A stretch of 64,000 nucleotides of DNA from positions 5,060,754 to 5,124,753 of the forward strand of contig JACAUB010000001.1 of NCBI GenBank assembly GCA_013390605.1. Direction: 5' to 3'. This DNA is from Bacteroidota bacterium (GTDB taxonomy: Bacteria > Bacteroidota > Bacteroidia > Bacteroidales > Cfx3-03). Position numbers and translations under genes: made by a program. Positions 62,007-64,000 of the stretch are shown in pieces. The notes below the pieces were generated by a model. That model worked only from the letters and a program-made list of their open reading frames with translations, was not told the DNA's origin and searched no databases. The first letter of the stretch is position 1. Every line of letters begins with the position of its first letter.

Positions 62007-63035
62007 TTAGAGTTGTTGATAATCAAAAGTAGGATATCCCTTCACTCCCTGGTTATTATAGAAACCAGTGAAGCGGAGTTTGTAATAATATCCTTTATTG
62101 TCTTTAATGATAAACACTTGTTTAGGTCGCGGCAAATAGGTAACAGGCCCTTGTGTAGGATCACCACTCAACATCTTCCAATCGTAACCGATGAGGTCGT
62201 TCGCTGTACTCAATTTCATGGTTGAGGCAGTTTGGTAGGTGACTTGCTCAAAAGTGTCCACAGTATCAATAGCAGCAAGACATCCTGCCGGATTTTGTAA
62301 AACACCTGTTACTAAATAGGGGTAGGGTAGCCCACCAGGACCGGGGATAGAAGTGGTATATTGGGTGAATAATAGGTCCCAGCCTAATGTTGGTGGTTCT
62401 GCTTGTAGAATGGATCCTGCATTATTCAGACTAACACGAACATAGTTTATGCCGATCTGTTTTGGAATGGTTAGTTGCTGTACATTGCTTCCATCCAGCT
62501 CGGCAAAGATAATATGGTAGTTGCCTTGTGCATCAGGAGTGTCGATGATAAGCTTTTTATATCCTCGTGGAGCATAATGTTCATCCAGTCCTCGATCAAT
62601 AACCAATACTTCTTTCTTGCTGAAAGGCGTTCCAGAGAGGGTGTACCATGTTCCGATAGCGTTACCTGCTAAAGATCCATCAGAGAGATCAAATTTCCAA
62701 TCGAGGGTGGCAGTCTGGACGGGTACATTAATATCAGTACTTCCTGTATGGGCTACATGCATTGTTACTGAAGTATTTAGAATCACATTCCATCCATCAG
62801 GGGTAGACTGGAAACCTAAATCCCAGTCAGATTTTCCGTTCTGAGAGACTATCTTGCCCTGATTCAGATTAAAATAGACCTGAACATGGTAGTCTTTAGT
62901 CATTGGGATAACTGTTGAAGCAACGGCACCAGCCTGGTGTGCTGCTATTCGTGGATCCTCTTTAAAACATGATGTGGTTGCAAATAACAAGAGGATTATT
63001 GAACTATATAGGACCGTTTTTCTGAGCATTTTCAT
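62007..63035 (-). CDS. HmuY-family haem-binding-type lipoprotein (342 aa)
   Basis: A surface or periplasmic lipoprotein: the lipobox reads ATTSC at about residue 23. HmuY-type features are SDWDLGFQ in the N-terminal half and the C-terminal block YYKLRFTGFYNNQGVKGYPTFDYQ. In Porphyromonas HmuY binds haem and hands it to the TonB receptor HmuR. This protein is longer than HmuY (about 215 aa), with a duplicated sandwich-like N-terminal part. It lies 4 bp downstream of a TonB-dependent receptor gene, so the pair is one operon. Haem as ligand is inferred from family, not from visible ligand residues. Confidence 0.82.
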   Translation of the reverse strand: MKMLRKTVLYSSIILLLFATTSCFKEDPRIAAHQAGAVASTVIPMTKDYHVQVYFNLNQGKIVSQNGKSDWDLGFQSTPDGWNVILNTSVTMHVAHTGSTDINVPVQTATLDWKFDLSDGSLAGNAIGTWYTLSGTPFSKKEVLVIDRGLDEHYAPRGYKKLIIDTPDAQGNYHIIFAELDGSNVQQLTIPKQIGINYVRVSLNNAGSILQAEPPTLGWDLLFTQYTTSIPGPGGLPYPYLVTGVLQNPAGCLAAIDTVDTFEQVTYQTASTMKLSTANDLIGYDWKMLSGDPTQGPVTYLPRPKQVFIIKDNKGYYYKLRFTGFYNNQGVKGYPTFDYQQL

Positions 63036-63039
63036 AAGA

Positions 63040-64000
63040 TTACTTTGTTAAATTCCAGACTAGTTGAATGAAAGCAGTTCTCCCCCAGGCTACATTGGTT
63101 TGATTGGCAGCACTGGTATGTACAGCACCTGGATCGGATCCAATACTCTTGACCTGTCTGACATCAAAGAGATTTTTTACACCTACAGAGGTTTCAAGTC
63201 GGCTATTGAACCATCTCTTTAGAGCAATCAGATCCATTAGGCTATAAGGATCAGTATATCCTTCTTTTAAGAGATTGTTGTCTTCGTAGAGGTAAGGTTG
63301 ATGACCATTATATTTATAATTTGCCGTAAAAGTTAATTGTGGTTTAGTCAAATTCCATGAAATCTCTCCATTGAAATCAACAGTCGATCTGAATTTTCCT
63401 GATACACCAACTAGCTCAGCAGAGTGATTCGCTTGTCCGGTTGTTCCAATACCTGCTTTTATCCGTAAGGCAGTTTTGTATTGCCAGCTTAAGGTGGTGA
63501 TCAATCCTCTGGTTTCGAAACGATCAATGTTTGTATAATTGTAAACATTCAGGCCTGTCTCTTTCAGCGTAATAATGTCATTGATGCGATTGTAGAAGAA
63601 TTTTCCTTCTAATTCGAGTAATCCATTCGATAGTTGGTAAACATAATTTATTGAAAGATTACCGTTGAGAGAGTGTTCGGGTTTTAGTAATACGTTTCCA
63701 TGGATGTCGTGATTAATGTCGACGAAGTCGAGGTAGAGTTCTTTTAGCGAAGGAGCTCTGAATCCCGAGGCCAGCGATCCCCGCAGCGTTAAAGGTGCTA
63801 AGGGATTGTATTTTACATTAAACGACCAAACCACAGGTGCTGTGTATCGGGTATTGTAAGCCGCACGTGCTCCGGGCTGAATTTCTAAACCGGGTAACAG
63901 TGTGTATTTGAGACTACTGAATAAGGCATAATCTTCGATAGAACGGAGATGATCTCCAATACGTTGACCATTTCCAGTTTCAATATTAATGTCGTAGCCC
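63040..64000 (-). CDS. TonB-dependent outer-membrane receptor, C-terminal part (partial at window edge)
   Basis: The reading frame stays open to position 64000, so the start lies outside the window; about 320 codons are visible. The sequence is the barrel of a TonB-dependent receptor: SLASGFRAPSLKELYLDF is the typical strand-loop region, GVKNLFDVRQ precedes the last strands, and the protein ends FIQLVWNLTK with strand-like alternation. The HmuY-like lipoprotein gene follows after 4 bp, so this is probably its receptor partner for haem or another iron source. A GTG at 63834 is an internal codon, not the start. Confidence 0.88.
   Translation of the reverse strand, partial: GYDINIETGNGQRIGDHLRSIEDYALFSSLKYTLLPGLEIQPGARAAYNTRYTAPVVWSFNVKYNPLAPLTLRGSLASGFRAPSLKELYLDFVDINHDIHGNVLLKPEHSLNGNLSINYVYQLSNGLLELEGKFFYNRINDIITLKETGLNVYNYTNIDRFETRGLITTLSWQYKTALRIKAGIGTTGQANHSAELVGVSGKFRSTVDFNGEISWNLTKPQLTFTANYKYNGHQPYLYEDNNLLKEGYTDPYSLMDLIALKRWFNSRLETSVGVKNLFDVRQVKSIGSDPGAVHTSAANQTNVAWGRTAFIQLVWNLTK

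Noticed and set aside
1..64000. CRISPR arrays, tRNA or rRNA genes, phage or plasmid functions
   Set aside because: No regularly spaced repeats, no tRNA-like arm sequences and no integrase, replication or structural phage genes were seen on reading the window.

Overview
The window is AT-rich DNA from a member of the Bacteroidota. The evidence is a SusC/SusD pair driven by an ECF sigma factor and a FecR-type anti-sigma factor, several promoters of the TTG / TAnnTTTG type, many secreted glycoside hydrolases, a HmuY/TonB-receptor pair at the right edge, and an EF-G paralogue of the kind known from Bacteroides. I cannot name the genus; a soil or plant-litter Sphingobacteriales- or Bacteroidales-like degrader would fit. 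I see no rRNA, tRNA, CRISPR array, intact transposase or phage gene.

Left part (1-10.6 kb): housekeeping and envelope genes. These are an M16 zinc peptidase, a DedA membrane protein, a GT4 glycosyltransferase, an exported adenosine-deaminase-like protein, a ChaN-like protein and an acetyl-CoA synthetase. A 122-bp inverted-repeat element with flanking 8-bp direct repeats lies between the first two genes.

Middle (10.6-35.2 kb): a carbohydrate-degradation island. A GH3 / carboxylesterase operon and an unusual YdjC-deacetylase / serine-hydrolase fusion sit next to a minus-strand polysaccharide utilization locus. Its order is ECF sigma, FecR, SusC, SusD, GH27, CE1-type esterase and two GH43 proteins. 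A class II aldolase, a GH36 alpha-galactosidase, a GH105 unsaturated uronyl hydrolase and a GH29 alpha-fucosidase follow. The enzyme set suggests galactose-, arabinose-, fucose- and uronate-containing plant heteroglycans. SusC/SusD would import oligosaccharides, and the sigma/FecR/STN relay would sense them.

Right part (35.3-64 kb): proBA with what looks like a leader-peptide attenuator, a DNA alkylation repair protein, a truncated methyltransferase remnant, a GH42 beta-galactosidase, a fungal-type cystathionine gamma-synthase, two GH2 beta-galactosidases (one with an inserted LamG domain), a CBM9-like / beta-barrel protein and an M13 peptidase. After these come the EF-G paralogue with altered GTPase motifs, glutamate dehydrogenase, a PQQ-repeat propeller protein, and a HmuY lipoprotein beside a TonB-dependent receptor that runs off the window.

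The most interesting unexplained signals are non-coding: (1) a proBA leader with promoter, 40-codon ORF, antiterminator and terminator; (2) a plus-strand terminator and promoter-like box antisense to the start of susC, matching the layout of Bacteroides PUL antisense sRNAs; (3) a promoter/leader block repeated upstream of a glycosyltransferase, of the GH42 gene and of an orphan site; and (4) the small inverted-repeat element.
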